From positions 458,367-522,366 of the forward strand of contig NZ_QKYW01000002.1 of the NCBI RefSeq assembly GCF_003253735.1: 64,000 nucleotides of DNA. Reading direction: 5' to 3'. The notes under the pieces were generated by a model. That model did no database searches and was not told the origin of the DNA. It saw only the letters and a list, made by a program, of their open reading frames with translations. A program made the translations under genes and the position numbers. This DNA is from Pseudomonas sp. URMO17WK12:I2. GTDB taxonomy: Bacteria > Pseudomonadota > Gammaproteobacteria > Pseudomonadales > Pseudomonadaceae. Positions 1 to 8,420 of this stretch are shown piece after piece. The stretch's first letter is position 1. Each line of letters starts with the position of its first letter.

Positions 1-183
1 GGCGGCATTGCCGAAACCCAGGAAATGCTCGACTTCTGCGCCGAACACAATATCGTCTCGGACATCGAAATGATCGATATCCAGAACATCAACGAAGCCT
101 ACGAGCGCATGCTCAAGAGTGACGTGAAGTACCGCTTCGTGATCGATATGGCTTCGCTGGCCAAGGATCAGGACGCCGCGTAA
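1..183 (+). CDS. Zinc-type alcohol dehydrogenase, C-terminal part
   Basis: The reading frame is open from the first base and stops at 181-183, so only the last 60 residues are present. The tail (a hydrophilic helix, then [19 protein letters not shown]) is the characteristic C-terminus of medium-chain zinc alcohol dehydrogenases of the YahK/cinnamyl-alcohol dehydrogenase type, which interconvert aldehydes and alcohols with NADP(H). The catalytic zinc and Rossmann regions lie outside the window, so substrate class cannot be judged. Its last 16 bases overlap the 3' end of the convergent epimerase-like gene. Confidence 0.8.
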   Translation, partial: GGIAETQEMLDFCAEHNIVSDIEMIDIQNINEAYERMLKSDVKYRFVIDMASLAKDQDAA

Positions 184-1238
184 AAAGTCGCTCTCAAGTA
201 GCGCGCACTGGCCCCTATCGCTTGCTCGATAGCGGGCCAGTCGCGTTTATGGCGATGCAAAAAGGCGTTGGTCTGGCTCAGATCGAAACGCTCTCGCTGG
301 ATGAAATCCAGCGATTCCGGCTCGACCTGCAGTAGATTCGGCAACCCCGGAAGGGCCAGCAAGGCCTTGAGCACAGCCATTGGCACGTGTCGCTGCGGTG
401 GCCGAACCTGCAACACTTGCGCCAGTGCTTGAACCAGGCCGTGCAGATTGGGCGTGCGCGCATCCAGCGCCAATAACGACTGCCCGATCATTTGCGGATC
501 GAAAGCCGCCAGACGGATCAGCTCCACCAGAAAATCCACACTGATCAGTGGCAACCAGTGCTGCGACGAGCCCGGTATTGCGCGTAAGCGCCGCTCACTC
601 AATTGTCGCGCCAGCTCAGCGAACGGCTGCCCCGGCAGCATATGGCCGGTTTGAGTGTGGCCGCACAACGTGGCCGGATGAACCACGGTCAGTGCGCCGC
701 CGCCAAGGCTCATCTCGGCATGCACGCGATAGTGGGCCTCCAGCTTGCTCCCTTCATAACCGCCCACACGCCGATACACGGCGGGCCAATCGGTGAGCTC
801 CGGCTGCCTTGCCTTTACCCCAACCCTCGCCAAATGCTGCGCATTGCATAGCATGTAGCCGCCTACCATCAGCAGCCGAGCATCGTTGTGCAGCGCCAGT
901 TGCGCAATCCGCTGCGCACCGTCGACGTTCACCTTACGGGCCTGGGCCGGCGACAGGCCCCAGGCGAACTGAACCCCCAGATGAAACAAGGTTGCACAGC
1001 CCGCCACCTGACGCTGTGCGGCTGCGTCCAGGCCTAGCCCGGGCTGAGACAGATCACCTTGCACGGCACTCAGCATCCGCGCATTGCCACCCAGTTCGGT
1101 TACCCGCTGGCAAAGCAATGGAAACTCGCTGATACGCCGCATCAGCACCACCGGCGAGTAGCCGTGGCGGCTGAGATTGACCAGCAGGTGCCGACCGATA
1201 AAACCACTGCCGCCGGTAACCAGACAGGATGTATTCAT
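168..1238 (-). CDS. NAD-dependent epimerase/dehydratase family protein
   Basis: A 356-residue extended short-chain dehydrogenase. The N-terminus [13 protein letters not shown] is a Rossmann GxxGxxG nucleotide-binding loop, and YEGSKLEAH near residue 163 supplies the YxxxK catalytic pair. Family members oxidise, reduce or epimerise sugar nucleotides, flavonoids or steroid-like substrates; the substrate here is unknown. The start has a GAGTGAG ribosome site about 7 bases upstream. It is divergent from a MerR regulator, with a MerR-type dyad promoter between them, which implies induction by whatever the regulator senses. The 3' end overlaps the convergent alcohol dehydrogenase by 16 bp. Confidence 0.82.
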   Translation of the reverse strand: MNTSCLVTGGSGFIGRHLLVNLSRHGYSPVVLMRRISEFPLLCQRVTELGGNARMLSAVQGDLSQPGLGLDAAAQRQVAGCATLFHLGVQFAWGLSPAQARKVNVDGAQRIAQLALHNDARLLMVGGYMLCNAQHLARVGVKARQPELTDWPAVYRRVGGYEGSKLEAHYRVHAEMSLGGGALTVVHPATLCGHTQTGHMLPGQPFAELARQLSERRLRAIPGSSQHWLPLISVDFLVELIRLAAFDPQMIGQSLLALDARTPNLHGLVQALAQVLQVRPPQRHVPMAVLKALLALPGLPNLLQVEPESLDFIQRERFDLSQTNAFLHRHKRDWPAIEQAIGASARYLRATFYAAS

Positions 1239-1264
1239 AACGGCTCACTCGATAAGGAAGCCGC

Positions 1265-1296
1265 AGGCTAAACTATAGAGCCCGCTCTACAGTCAA
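1265..1296 (-). promoter_or_regulatory. MerR-type promoter/operator for the epimerase-like gene
   Basis: A 22-bp dyad at 1272-1293 has arms ACTATAGAGC and GCTCTACAGT (9 of 10 pairs) around CC. On the minus strand it is preceded by TTGACT (1296-1291) as a -35. The best -10 (TAGCCT or TTAGCC) lies 19-20 bp away, the overlong spacer typical of MerR-activated promoters, with the dyad filling the spacer. This orientation points to the epimerase-like gene as the activated target. That MerR-family activators untwist such spacers is established; assignment to the neighbouring regulator is inference. Confidence 0.7.
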
Positions 1297-1305
1297 GAGG
1301 CAACC

Positions 1306-1707
1306 ATGCGCATCGGCGAGCTCGAACGCAGCAGCGGCGCCAGCCGCCATACCCTGCGTTACTACGAAACCCTGGGCCTGATCCAGGCAAGGCGGTTGGC
1401 GAACAATTACCGCGACTACCCTGACCACAGCCTCGAAGACCTGCACTTCATCCAGACCGGCCAGCGCATGGGCTTTTCACTCGATGAGCTCGGCAGCATC
1501 CTGAAAGCCAGGCGTGCGCAGCAGATCGACTGCGCGCAGGGCGCACTATTGGTCGCCGGCAAACTGCAGGAGATCGAGAGCCGGATCGAAGAGCTTCATG
1601 CCATGCGCGCCTATCTGCGCCAGGAACACCAACGCCTCGAGGCAAGTGCGGCAGCCCAGGCGGCATTGGCTGGTAGCTCGGGCTGCACGTCCATCAAGCC
1701 GGTGTGA
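1306..1707 (+). CDS. MerR family transcriptional regulator
   Basis: A 133-residue protein beginning MRIGELERSSGASRHTLRYY, the winged helix-turn-helix signature of MerR regulators, followed by a coiled-coil dimerisation helix at about residues 80-115 (LVAGKLQEIESRIEEL). Two cysteines (in IDCAQG and SSGCTS) are present, but no recognised metal-site pattern was found, so the effector is unknown. AGAGG lies 5 bases before the start. It is divergent from the epimerase-like gene and shares the dyad promoter with it. Regulators of this length paired with an oxidoreductase usually respond to electrophiles or organic compounds; that is only an analogy here. Confidence 0.87.
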   Translation: MRIGELERSSGASRHTLRYYETLGLIQARRLANNYRDYPDHSLEDLHFIQTGQRMGFSLDELGSILKARRAQQIDCAQGALLVAGKLQEIESRIEELHAMRAYLRQEHQRLEASAAAQAALAGSSGCTSIKPV

Positions 1708-1729
1708 AGTCGCGTCTACTGGCTGCTCG

Positions 1730-2515
1730 CTAGCGCAACTCGAAGGGATCGGCATCCTGGTGCGCCGGGAAGCGCTCGCGGTAGGCGGTTAAGGCCGCAC
1801 TATCGAGGCGCTGATGGAACACGCCAGCCTTGTCGTGGGCATCGAGCAGGCTGTCGCCCTGGAAATCCAGCACCTGGGAATCGCCGCTGTAGGGGTGGCC
1901 CTTGCCGTCCACGCCGATGCGATTGACCGCCGCCACGTAGCAGAGGTTTTCGATGGCGCGCGCCGGCAGCAGGCGGTTCCAGTGCAGGCGACGCGCCGCC
2001 GGCCAGTTGGCGGTGTACAGCAGCAGATCGGTGTCTTGGGCATCGCGGCTCCATACCGGAAAGCGCAGGTCGTAGCAGATCAGCGGGCGTACCTGCCAAC
2101 CCTTGACCTCGAACACCGCCTGGCGCTCGCCGGCGGCGTAGTACTGGTGTTCGCCGGCCATGCGAAACAGGTGGCGCTTGTCGTAATGAGCCAGCGACCC
2201 GTCCGGTCGCGCCCACAGCAGGCGGTTGCGGTAACTGCCATCGGCGGCCTGGATGATCAGGCTGCCGGTGATCACCGCATTGACGCGCTGCGCCTGCTCG
2301 CTGAGCCACTGGCTGGTCGGCCCGCCTTCCGGCTCGGCCAGCTCGGCGGACTGCATGGAAAAGCCGGTGCTGAACATTTCCGGCAGGATCACCAGGTCGG
2401 CGCCCGCAGCCTGCTGCAGCTGCGTCTCGAAGTGGCTGCGGTTGGCTGCCGGGTCGTGCCAGGCCAGGTCACTCTGGATCAGCGCCAGTTGCAGATCGGC
2501 TTTGTCAGTCATCAC
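1730..2515 (-). CDS. yafV: Omega-amidase YafV-like (nitrilase superfamily)
   Basis: A 261-residue carbon-nitrogen hydrolase. The Glu-Lys-Cys triad is visible: ILPEMFSTGF (Glu), YDKRHLF (Lys) and LICYDLRFP (Cys). These features and the length fit YafV/Nit2-type omega-amidases, which hydrolyse alpha-ketoglutaramate to alpha-ketoglutarate and ammonia. It starts 6 bp after the stop of the upstream aminotransferase, so the two form an operon. The pairing fits a glutamine transaminase whose ketoglutaramate by-product is drained by the amidase, which pulls transamination forward. The cytoplasmic location is inferred from the absence of a signal peptide. Confidence 0.88.
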   Translation of the reverse strand: MMTDKADLQLALIQSDLAWHDPAANRSHFETQLQQAAGADLVILPEMFSTGFSMQSAELAEPEGGPTSQWLSEQAQRVNAVITGSLIIQAADGSYRNRLLWARPDGSLAHYDKRHLFRMAGEHQYYAAGERQAVFEVKGWQVRPLICYDLRFPVWSRDAQDTDLLLYTANWPAARRLHWNRLLPARAIENLCYVAAVNRIGVDGKGHPYSGDSQVLDFQGDSLLDAHDKAGVFHQRLDSAALTAYRERFPAHQDADPFELR

Positions 2516-2521
2516 CTTCTC

Positions 2522-3670
2522 CTATATCGCGCTGAGTTTTTCCGCGGCCTGGCGCAGGGTGTCCTCGCGCTTGGCGAAGCAGAAACGCACCAGGCGCTGT
2601 GCCGGGTCCGGCCGTTCGCTGAACACCGATACCGGAATCGCCGCCACGCCATGCTCGCGGGTCAACCATTGGGCCATGGCCACGTCGTCCAGGTCCGGGC
2701 GGATCGCCGAATAATCGGCCAGCTGGAAATAGGTGCCCGGCGTGCGGCTGAAGGTGAAACGCGAGCCGGCCAGCAGGTCGCAGAACAGGTCGCGCTTGGC
2801 CTGGTAGAACGCCGGCAGCTCGGCCACATGTTCCGGGCAGGCGGCCATGAAGTCGGCCAATGCGTACTGCAGCGGCGTCACCCCGCAGAAGCTGACGTAC
2901 TGGTGCACCTTGCGCAACTCGGCGCTCAACGCCGGCGGTGCCACCACGTAGCCGGTCTTCCAGCCGGTGACGTGGTAGGTCTTGCCGAACGAGCTGACCA
3001 CGAAAGCCCGTGCATAGAGCTCGTCATGGGCCAGTACGCTGGCGTGCTGGCGGCCGTCGAACACCAGGTGCTCGTAGACTTCATCGCTGACGATATGGAT
3101 GTCGCGGTCGCGGATCAGGGCGGCCAGGCGGTCCAGCTCGTCGCGGCTGATCAGCGCGCCGCTGGGGTTGTGCGGCGTGTTGAGGATGATCAGCCGGGTA
3201 CGCAGGCTCAGCGCAGCTTCCAGGCGTTGCCAGTCGATGGCGAAGCTACCCTCGGCCAGCGGCACATGGATGCAGCGCCCGCCGGCCAATGTCACGCTGG
3301 GGTCGTAGCTGTCGTAACAGGGGTCGAAGACGATGGCCTCGTCACCCGGATGAATCAGCGCCTGGATAGCGCAGAAGATCGCCTGGGTAGCGCCCGGCGT
3401 GACGGTCACTTCGCTGTCCGCACTGACGTTGCGACCGTAGAGCCGCTCGATCTTCATGGCGATCTGCTCACGCAGCGCCGGCAGGCCGGTCATCGGCGCG
3501 TACTGGTTGTGCCCCGCCGCCACGTGCCGGGCCAGTGCCTCGCGCAGCGCTTCGGGGCCATCGAAGTCCGGGAAGCCCTGGGACAGGTTGATGGCGCCGG
3601 TCTGGGCCGCCAACTGGGACATGGTGGTGAAGATGGTGGTGCCGACAGCGGGCAACTTGCTGGTGAACAT
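2522..3670 (-). CDS. ybdL: Methionine/glutamine-type aminotransferase (YbdL/KAT family)
   Basis: A 382-residue PLP-dependent class I/II aminotransferase. The start at 3670 gives MFTSKLPAVGTTIFTTMSQL followed by NLSQGFPDFDG, the normal N-terminus of the family; a longer upstream extension is not protein-like. The PLP lysine sits in SSFGKTYHVTGWK, with NTPHNPSGA upstream. YbdL/MtnE-type enzymes transaminate 4-methylthio-2-oxobutanoate to methionine, the last step of methionine salvage, and related KAT enzymes use glutamine as donor. The adjacent omega-amidase supports glutamine as donor. It is divergent from a LysR regulator across 97 bp, which may control it. Confidence 0.87.
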   Translation of the reverse strand: MFTSKLPAVGTTIFTTMSQLAAQTGAINLSQGFPDFDGPEALREALARHVAAGHNQYAPMTGLPALREQIAMKIERLYGRNVSADSEVTVTPGATQAIFCAIQALIHPGDEAIVFDPCYDSYDPSVTLAGGRCIHVPLAEGSFAIDWQRLEAALSLRTRLIILNTPHNPSGALISRDELDRLAALIRDRDIHIVSDEVYEHLVFDGRQHASVLAHDELYARAFVVSSFGKTYHVTGWKTGYVVAPPALSAELRKVHQYVSFCGVTPLQYALADFMAACPEHVAELPAFYQAKRDLFCDLLAGSRFTFSRTPGTYFQLADYSAIRPDLDDVAMAQWLTREHGVAAIPVSVFSERPDPAQRLVRFCFAKREDTLRQAAEKLSAI

Positions 3671-3767
3671 CGAGGCGTCCTGGGCAGTTGAGGCAGACGC
3701 CGAGGATAGCCGATGGCGCGAAGCCCACGCACCCGGTAATAATCGCAGGCCAACCGATGAGAAGCCC

Positions 3768-4655
3768 ATGAACGTCGAAGACCTGCGCCTGTTCGTCACC
3801 ACCCTGGACGCGGGCAGCTTCACCGCTGCCGCCGACACCCTCGGGGTAACCAAGCAGTACGTCAGCCGCCGCGTCGCCGCCCTGGAAGCGCTGCTCGGCG
3901 TGCGCCTGCTCAACCGTACCACGCGCCGCCTGCAGGCCACCGAGCTGGGCCTGCTGCTGTACGACAAGGCCACCACCATCCTCGCCGACCTTCGCGATGC
4001 CCAGGAACTGGTGTCGGCCCAGGGCGCTTCCCTGCGCGGCACCCTGCGGGTCAGCGCGCCGATGACCTTCGCCACCCTGCACCTGAGCCATGTGCTGCCG
4101 CTGTTCATGCAGCAGCACCCGTACATCAACCTGGAGATCGACCTCAATGATCGCGCCGTCGACCTGCTCGCCGACGGCTACGACATGTCGATCCGCATCG
4201 GCACCCTGGAAGACTCCAGCCTGATCGCCAAGCGCCTGACCGACATGCAGACCATCCTCTGCGCCAGCCCCGCTTACCTCGAGGAACACGGCACGCCGGC
4301 CAACCTCGACGACCTGCAGCAGCATGCCTGCCTGCTCTACGGCCACAGCCGCCACGTGGAATGGCGCCTGCGCGAGGCCGGCAAACCCAAGAGCCTGAGC
4401 ATGCGCGGCCAGTTGCGCGCCAACAACGGCGAGCTGATCCGCGATGCGGCCGTCGCGGGCATGGGCATCGCCTACCTGCCCACCTTCATCGTCGGTCAGG
4501 CTCTGCAGAGCGGCGCGCTGGTACCCATACTCGAACGGCACTGGCCGGCCTCGGCGGCGGTGTATGCGGTATATCCACAGCACCGACAATCCGCCCGCGC
4601 GGTGCAGGTGTTCTCGGATTTCATCAAGCAGCAGATCGAGCACCTGAGCGCTTGA
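3768..4655 (+). CDS. LysR family transcriptional regulator
   Basis: A 295-residue LysR protein. The start at 3768 yields MNVEDLRLFVTTLDAGSFTA, directly entering the N-terminal helix-turn-helix (AAADTLGVTKQYVSRRVAAL), so the longer upstream frame is rejected. The C-terminal two-lobed effector-binding domain follows, with features typical of the CrgA/DsdC-like group (RVSAPMTFATLHLS, DMSIRIGTLEDSSL, GMGIAYLPTF). It is divergent from the ybdL-yafV operon and lies upstream of a pirin gene in the same orientation; both arrangements are common for LysR targets, so either could be regulated. The effector is unknown. Confidence 0.88.
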   Translation: MNVEDLRLFVTTLDAGSFTAAADTLGVTKQYVSRRVAALEALLGVRLLNRTTRRLQATELGLLLYDKATTILADLRDAQELVSAQGASLRGTLRVSAPMTFATLHLSHVLPLFMQQHPYINLEIDLNDRAVDLLADGYDMSIRIGTLEDSSLIAKRLTDMQTILCASPAYLEEHGTPANLDDLQQHACLLYGHSRHVEWRLREAGKPKSLSMRGQLRANNGELIRDAAVAGMGIAYLPTFIVGQALQSGALVPILERHWPASAAVYAVYPQHRQSARAVQVFSDFIKQQIEHLSA

Positions 4656-4776
4656 GACCGTCAACCCGAATAGGACAATAAGTCCATTTACAGCCGGTTA
4701 ATCAATCCACCGACAGCAAGTAAGATCACCTCCATGCCGCCGATAGAGGCCGCACTCATCAACCGGAGGATTCATC

Positions 4777-5499
4777 ATGCTGGCTATCCGTAAAGCGACC
4801 GACCGTGGCCATGCCAACCATGGCTGGCTCAACTCCTTCCACACCTTCTCGTTCGCCAGCTACAACAACCCGAAGGAGCGTGGCTTCTCCGACCTGCTGG
4901 TGATCAATGACGACACCGTCAGCGCCGGCCAGGGCTTCGGCGAGCACCCGCATCGCAACATGGAGATCTTTTCCTACGTGCTGCAAGGCGCCCTGGAACA
5001 CAAGGACAGCCTGGGCACCGGCTCGGTGATCCGCCCCGGCGACGTGCAGCTTATGAGCGCCGGTACCGGTGTGTCGCACAGCGAGTTCAACCACTCGCCC
5101 AGCGAGCCGGTGCACTTCCTGCAGATCTGGATCGTGCCAAGCGAGCGTCAGGCCGAACCGCGCTACCAGCAAGAGCACTTCAGCGAGGCGCAGAAACGCG
5201 GCCGCCTGCAGCTGATCATCTCGCCGGATGGCGCCGATGGCTCGCTGAGCGTGCGCCAGAATGCGCGGGTGTATGCCGGGCTATTCGACGGCGCCGAGCA
5301 GGCTCATCTGCAGCTGGATGAAAACCGCTACGCCTACGTGCACGTGGCCCGCGGCAGCGTTCAGCTCAACGGCGAGCAGCTGCAGGCCGGTGATGGCGTA
5401 AGGCTGCGCGACGTGCGCGACCTGCACCTGAGCAATGGCCAGCAGGCCGAAGTGCTGGTGTTCGACCTGCGCCCCAACGAGCTGCCGTCGTTGTACTGA
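4777..5499 (+). CDS. Pirin family protein
   Basis: A 240-residue bicupin. The N-terminal cupin carries the pirin metal site: HPHRNMEI gives two His, and GVSHSEFNHS gives the third His and the Glu. Pirins of the YhhW type show quercetin 2,3-dioxygenase activity in vitro, and others act as redox-sensitive cofactors; the in vivo role here is unknown. A GGAGG ribosome site lies 7 bases upstream of the start. It follows a LysR gene by 121 bp, so it probably has its own promoter, and a strong hairpin terminator lies downstream at 5527. Confidence 0.9.
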   Translation: MLAIRKATDRGHANHGWLNSFHTFSFASYNNPKERGFSDLLVINDDTVSAGQGFGEHPHRNMEIFSYVLQGALEHKDSLGTGSVIRPGDVQLMSAGTGVSHSEFNHSPSEPVHFLQIWIVPSERQAEPRYQQEHFSEAQKRGRLQLIISPDGADGSLSVRQNARVYAGLFDGAEQAHLQLDENRYAYVHVARGSVQLNGEQLQAGDGVRLRDVRDLHLSNGQQAEVLVFDLRPNELPSLY

Positions 5500-5526
5500 C
5501 AGCCACGCCGTAACCTGGCGTTGAAT

Positions 5527-5572
5527 GCAGCGATACCCGGTATTGACCTCTCAGGTATCGCTGCTGCTTTTC
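5527..5572 (+). terminator. Rho-independent terminator after the pirin gene
   Basis: A perfect 11-bp stem, GCAGCGATACC (5527-5537) with GGTATCGCTGC (5554-5564), has a 16-base loop and is followed by TGCTTTTCG. It lies 28 bp past the pirin stop codon. The long loop and short T run make it weaker than a textbook terminator. Confidence 0.6.
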
Positions 5573-5749
5573 GTAGCCTGTCGCTGAACGCGGGCAGAGC
5601 GGATAACGCTTTTTGGGGTTTCGCTGCGCGCTACGCCAGGCTACCCAGGCAATTCGATGCACAGGTCGCCTGCCCCTAGGCGCTTATATACGCCTGCCTT
5701 AGAATGAGCCTCCGCCGCCCGCCGGCCATTTGCTCAGTCGAAAATCCCC

Positions 5750-6253
5750 ATGCGTTGGTTGCTCGCCTTCACGCTCTTCTCATTGGCCCTGGCCGGGCAT
5801 GCCGCCACCGCGCCTGCCGCTCCCGTGGCGACCGTCGACAAGGTATTGGTGGAGAAATCCCAGCGCCGGCTGCAATTGATCAGCCAGGGCAAGACGCTCA
5901 AGTCGTATCGCATCTCCCTGGGCAAACAGCCGCTCGGCGCCAAGCTGCGCGAGGGCGACCTGCGCACGCCGGAAGGTTTCTACTGGATCGACTGGCGGCG
6001 CAAGAGCGAGAAGTACAACCTGTCGATGCACATCTCCTACCCCAACGCCCGTGACCAGGCCCAAGCCAAGGCCGCAGGGGTGAAGCCGGGCAGCATGATC
6101 ATGATCCACGGCACGCCGCTGGATGACGAATACCCCGAGTGGTTCTTCCATACCCTGGACTGGACCGAAGGCTGCATCGCCATGAAGAACGCCGACATGC
6201 GCGAAGTATGGGCGCTGGTGAAGGATGGCACGCTGATCGAGATTCGCCCCTGA
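5750..6253 (+). CDS. L,D-transpeptidase family protein (YafK-like)
   Basis: A 167-residue secreted protein. The signal peptide MRWLLAFTLFSLALAGHA ends near residue 18. The YkuD catalytic domain follows, with IHGTP at about residue 121 and the nucleophile in WTEGCIAMKN near residue 144. L,D-transpeptidases crosslink peptidoglycan or attach or release Braun lipoprotein; the single compact domain resembles the YafK/ErfK-like hydrolase or transpeptidase group. It acts in the periplasm. It is monocistronic and convergent with the T2SS operon (21 bp between stops), with no obvious terminator between them. Confidence 0.85.
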   Translation: MRWLLAFTLFSLALAGHAATAPAAPVATVDKVLVEKSQRRLQLISQGKTLKSYRISLGKQPLGAKLREGDLRTPEGFYWIDWRRKSEKYNLSMHISYPNARDQAQAKAAGVKPGSMIMIHGTPLDDEYPEWFFHTLDWTEGCIAMKNADMREVWALVKDGTLIEIRP

Positions 6254-6274
6254 CGACCTGTTGAGCTGGGGTGA

Positions 6275-6934
6275 TTACCAACGGATAGTGCGCGCCACCT
6301 GGGTGCCGCCCGGCGCCAGCCATTGCCCGCTGGCCAGCAGCGGTTGCAGCGCCGCGCCAGCCTCGACGCGTCCCGTCAACCTGGCCTGCCTGGCGAGCAG
6401 ATCGGCCGCCAGGTCGGCATGATGCTGACCGGCCAAGCTCAGCTGCCCAGCCAGTTTCCAGCCCGTGCTGCAATCGAGCGCCAGGCGCGCCTGCCCCAGT
6501 TCCAGCTGCCAGGGCGCCTGCAGCGCCAGCCCATCACCCTGCAACTGGCCCTCGGCTGACAGGCAGCGCACGCCACTGCCTGTCAGCTCGATCATGCCCT
6601 GCCACTGCCCCGCCAGGCGGTAATCGGTGGCCAGAGTGTGTGGATCACTGGCGGGCTGCAGTGCGGCATGCCAGCCCCAGGGCCAGCCGGACACCTGCAA
6701 CTGCCAGCGCTGCCCCTGATAACCGGCACTCGCCTGGGCCCTGGCCCGCCAGGGTTGCCAAGCCCAACGCAGCGGGCCGAGATCGCCCAGACGCTCGGCC
6801 TGCCCCTGCCAGATACTGCCGCTGATGCCTGCCAGCGGTACCGGTAGCGGCGCCAACAGCCAGCGGGCGGGCAGCTCGACCAGCAGGGTGATGGCGAATA
6901 CCAGCAACGCCCACAGCCATGCGCGCCGGGTCAT
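6275..6934 (-). CDS. gspN: Type II secretion system protein N
   Basis: A 219-residue bitopic inner-membrane protein with an N-terminal membrane segment at residues 5-24 (LWALLVFAITLLVELPARWL). It is followed by GSIWQGQAERL and LRWAWQPW, which recur in GspN proteins. It is the last gene of the gspC-N operon and overlaps gspM by 4 bp (ATGA). GspN is an accessory pseudopilus-platform protein and is absent from some T2SSs. The low sequence conservation of this family makes the call rest partly on operon position. Confidence 0.82.
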   Translation of the reverse strand: MTRRAWLWALLVFAITLLVELPARWLLAPLPVPLAGISGSIWQGQAERLGDLGPLRWAWQPWRARAQASAGYQGQRWQLQVSGWPWGWHAALQPASDPHTLATDYRLAGQWQGMIELTGSGVRCLSAEGQLQGDGLALQAPWQLELGQARLALDCSTGWKLAGQLSLAGQHHADLAADLLARQARLTGRVEAGAALQPLLASGQWLAPGGTQVARTIRW

Positions 6935-7317
6935 CGCTGCAGGGCCAGTTCGAAGTGCAGCGCCGACTCTTCACGGCGCAGGCTCCAGCGCAACAGCTGG
7001 GCGCCCTCCCGCTCAAGTTGCAGGAGCCAGTCCTGCAGCACACGCTCATCCTTCAGTTGCCCCCGCAGCAGCCATTGCCCTGTGTCCGGTTCCAGGGCGT
7101 CGATACGGATATCACGGGCCTTGGCGGCCTGCTGCAGGTCATCGGCACTCAGTGTCCTGCCGGCGCCCAGGGCCAGGCTCGAACCTGCCAGCGCCTGCCA
7201 TTGGCCAAAGGCTTGCCAGCGCTGTTGGCCCTCACGCCAGGCCAGCAGCGCCAGCAGCACGACAATGATCGCCACCGCCAGCAGGCGTACGCTGCGACGC
7301 TCGAGATTCAGGCTCAT
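6931..7317 (-). CDS. gspM: Type II secretion system protein M
   Basis: A 128-residue inner-membrane assembly-platform protein with one N-terminal transmembrane helix (LLAVAIIVVLLALLAW, about residues 12-27) and a periplasmic ferredoxin-like tail ending LRREESALHFELALQR. The start at 7317 is chosen because it gives a 4-bp ATGA overlap with gspL, matching the other junctions of this operon, and places charged residues (MSLNLERRS) before the helix. GspM binds GspL and helps couple the ATPase to the pseudopilus. Confidence 0.83.
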   Translation of the reverse strand: MSLNLERRSVRLLAVAIIVVLLALLAWREGQQRWQAFGQWQALAGSSLALGAGRTLSADDLQQAAKARDIRIDALEPDTGQWLLRGQLKDERVLQDWLLQLEREGAQLLRWSLRREESALHFELALQR

Positions 7318-8420
7318 GATGCGCCTCCCAGGTCGAACGTCAGATTGAGTTCGTCGCTGGCCTGGGTGACCTGCACCGCCACGCCAATGGCGCTGGCCAT
7401 CGCCTGCCAGGCCGACTCGTCGACGGCCTCGTGGCCCTGCAGCCGCAGCGTCCAGCGCTGCCCATCGAACTGCGCAGCGCTCAATTGCCAGTTGGCGTTG
7501 GCGCGCAACCAGCCATCGAGTTCGGCCTGCAGATGTTGCAGTTGCCGCGAGCGCAGCTGCCGCTCGTCCGCGCCCTGGCGCTGCTGCTTGATCCGCTGCG
7601 TGGCTTCGCGCAACGAGGTGACCGGGCCGACCACGGCTTCCACCTGCGCCTGGTAGACGTCCTGCTGCCGCCACTGCTGGCTACCCCACAGCCCAGCCCA
7701 GAGCACGGCCAGGGCCAGGCAGGCAGCCGGCAGACGCCACAGGCCAGGGCTGAGCGGGCGGGCCTGGCGCTGCACCCGGCGCCGTTCGAACAGGCTGGGC
7801 AGGCCATCCAGCGTGGCGAGCGGCTCGGGCCACTGCCCCTCGACGGTCTGCGTCTCGAGTTCGCTCCATACGCCGCCAGGCGTTGTCGCCTGCAGCTCCA
7901 CCGGCCAGGCCAGCCAATGCTGGCGGGCCTCGACACTGCGCCCGACGAACAGATTCAACCCTGCACCCTGGCGCCAGCACCAGGCCGCGCCGGGCTCTGG
8001 CACTGGCAACAGCTGGAACTGAGCCCAGCAACGCAGCACATCGAGTTGCCACTCGGCGCATTGCGCCAGCCAGGCATCCAGTAGCGCCTGCTCGACGCAG
8101 ACCAGCTGCAGCCAGCCGGGCTCCCTGGCCAGGCAGCCACAGGCCAGGTCCTCGGCACTCTGCAGCAGGCGGTCCTCGAGCAACAACGGCCACTCGTGGC
8201 GTTTCAATCCCGGCGGCGCCGCTACCTGAAAGTGGCTGCACCGCTCGCCCGGCAGCACCAGCGCCACCCGGGCACCCGGTATGGCCGGCGGCGCTCCCGA
8301 ACCTGAAGCCTGCACGCGGCCCTGTTCGACCCGCGCCCACTGCCAGGCCTCGGCGTGGGTGCCCGGGCGCAGCAACAACCAGGGTCGTGCCGCGCGGCGA
8401 CGCCAACGCTCAAGCTTCAT
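7314..8420 (-). CDS. gspL: Type II secretion system protein L
   Basis: A 368-residue bitopic protein. A cytoplasmic actin-like domain of about 235 residues is followed by a membrane helix (LPAACLALAVLWAGLWG) and a periplasmic coiled/ferredoxin-like region. GspL recruits the GspE ATPase to the membrane and pairs with GspM. The start at 8420 (MKLERWRRRAARP) is preferred over one 4 codons upstream because it makes a 4-bp ATGA overlap with the gspJ stop. The gene directly follows gspJ; gspK, which usually lies here, is absent and found at 19.7-20.6 kb. Confidence 0.85.
   Translation of the reverse strand: MKLERWRRRAARPWLLLRPGTHAEAWQWARVEQGRVQASGSGAPPAIPGARVALVLPGERCSHFQVAAPPGLKRHEWPLLLEDRLLQSAEDLACGCLAREPGWLQLVCVEQALLDAWLAQCAEWQLDVLRCWAQFQLLPVPEPGAAWCWRQGAGLNLFVGRSVEARQHWLAWPVELQATTPGGVWSELETQTVEGQWPEPLATLDGLPSLFERRRVQRQARPLSPGLWRLPAACLALAVLWAGLWGSQQWRQQDVYQAQVEAVVGPVTSLREATQRIKQQRQGADERQLRSRQLQHLQAELDGWLRANANWQLSAAQFDGQRWTLRLQGHEAVDESAWQAMASAIGVAVQVTQASDELNLTFDLGGAS

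Noticed and set aside
1814..3691. 625-codon plus-strand open frame
   Set aside because: It is antisense to yafV and ybdL, both of which have intact catalytic motifs. The long frame is a by-product of high-GC codon bias, and its product resembles no family.
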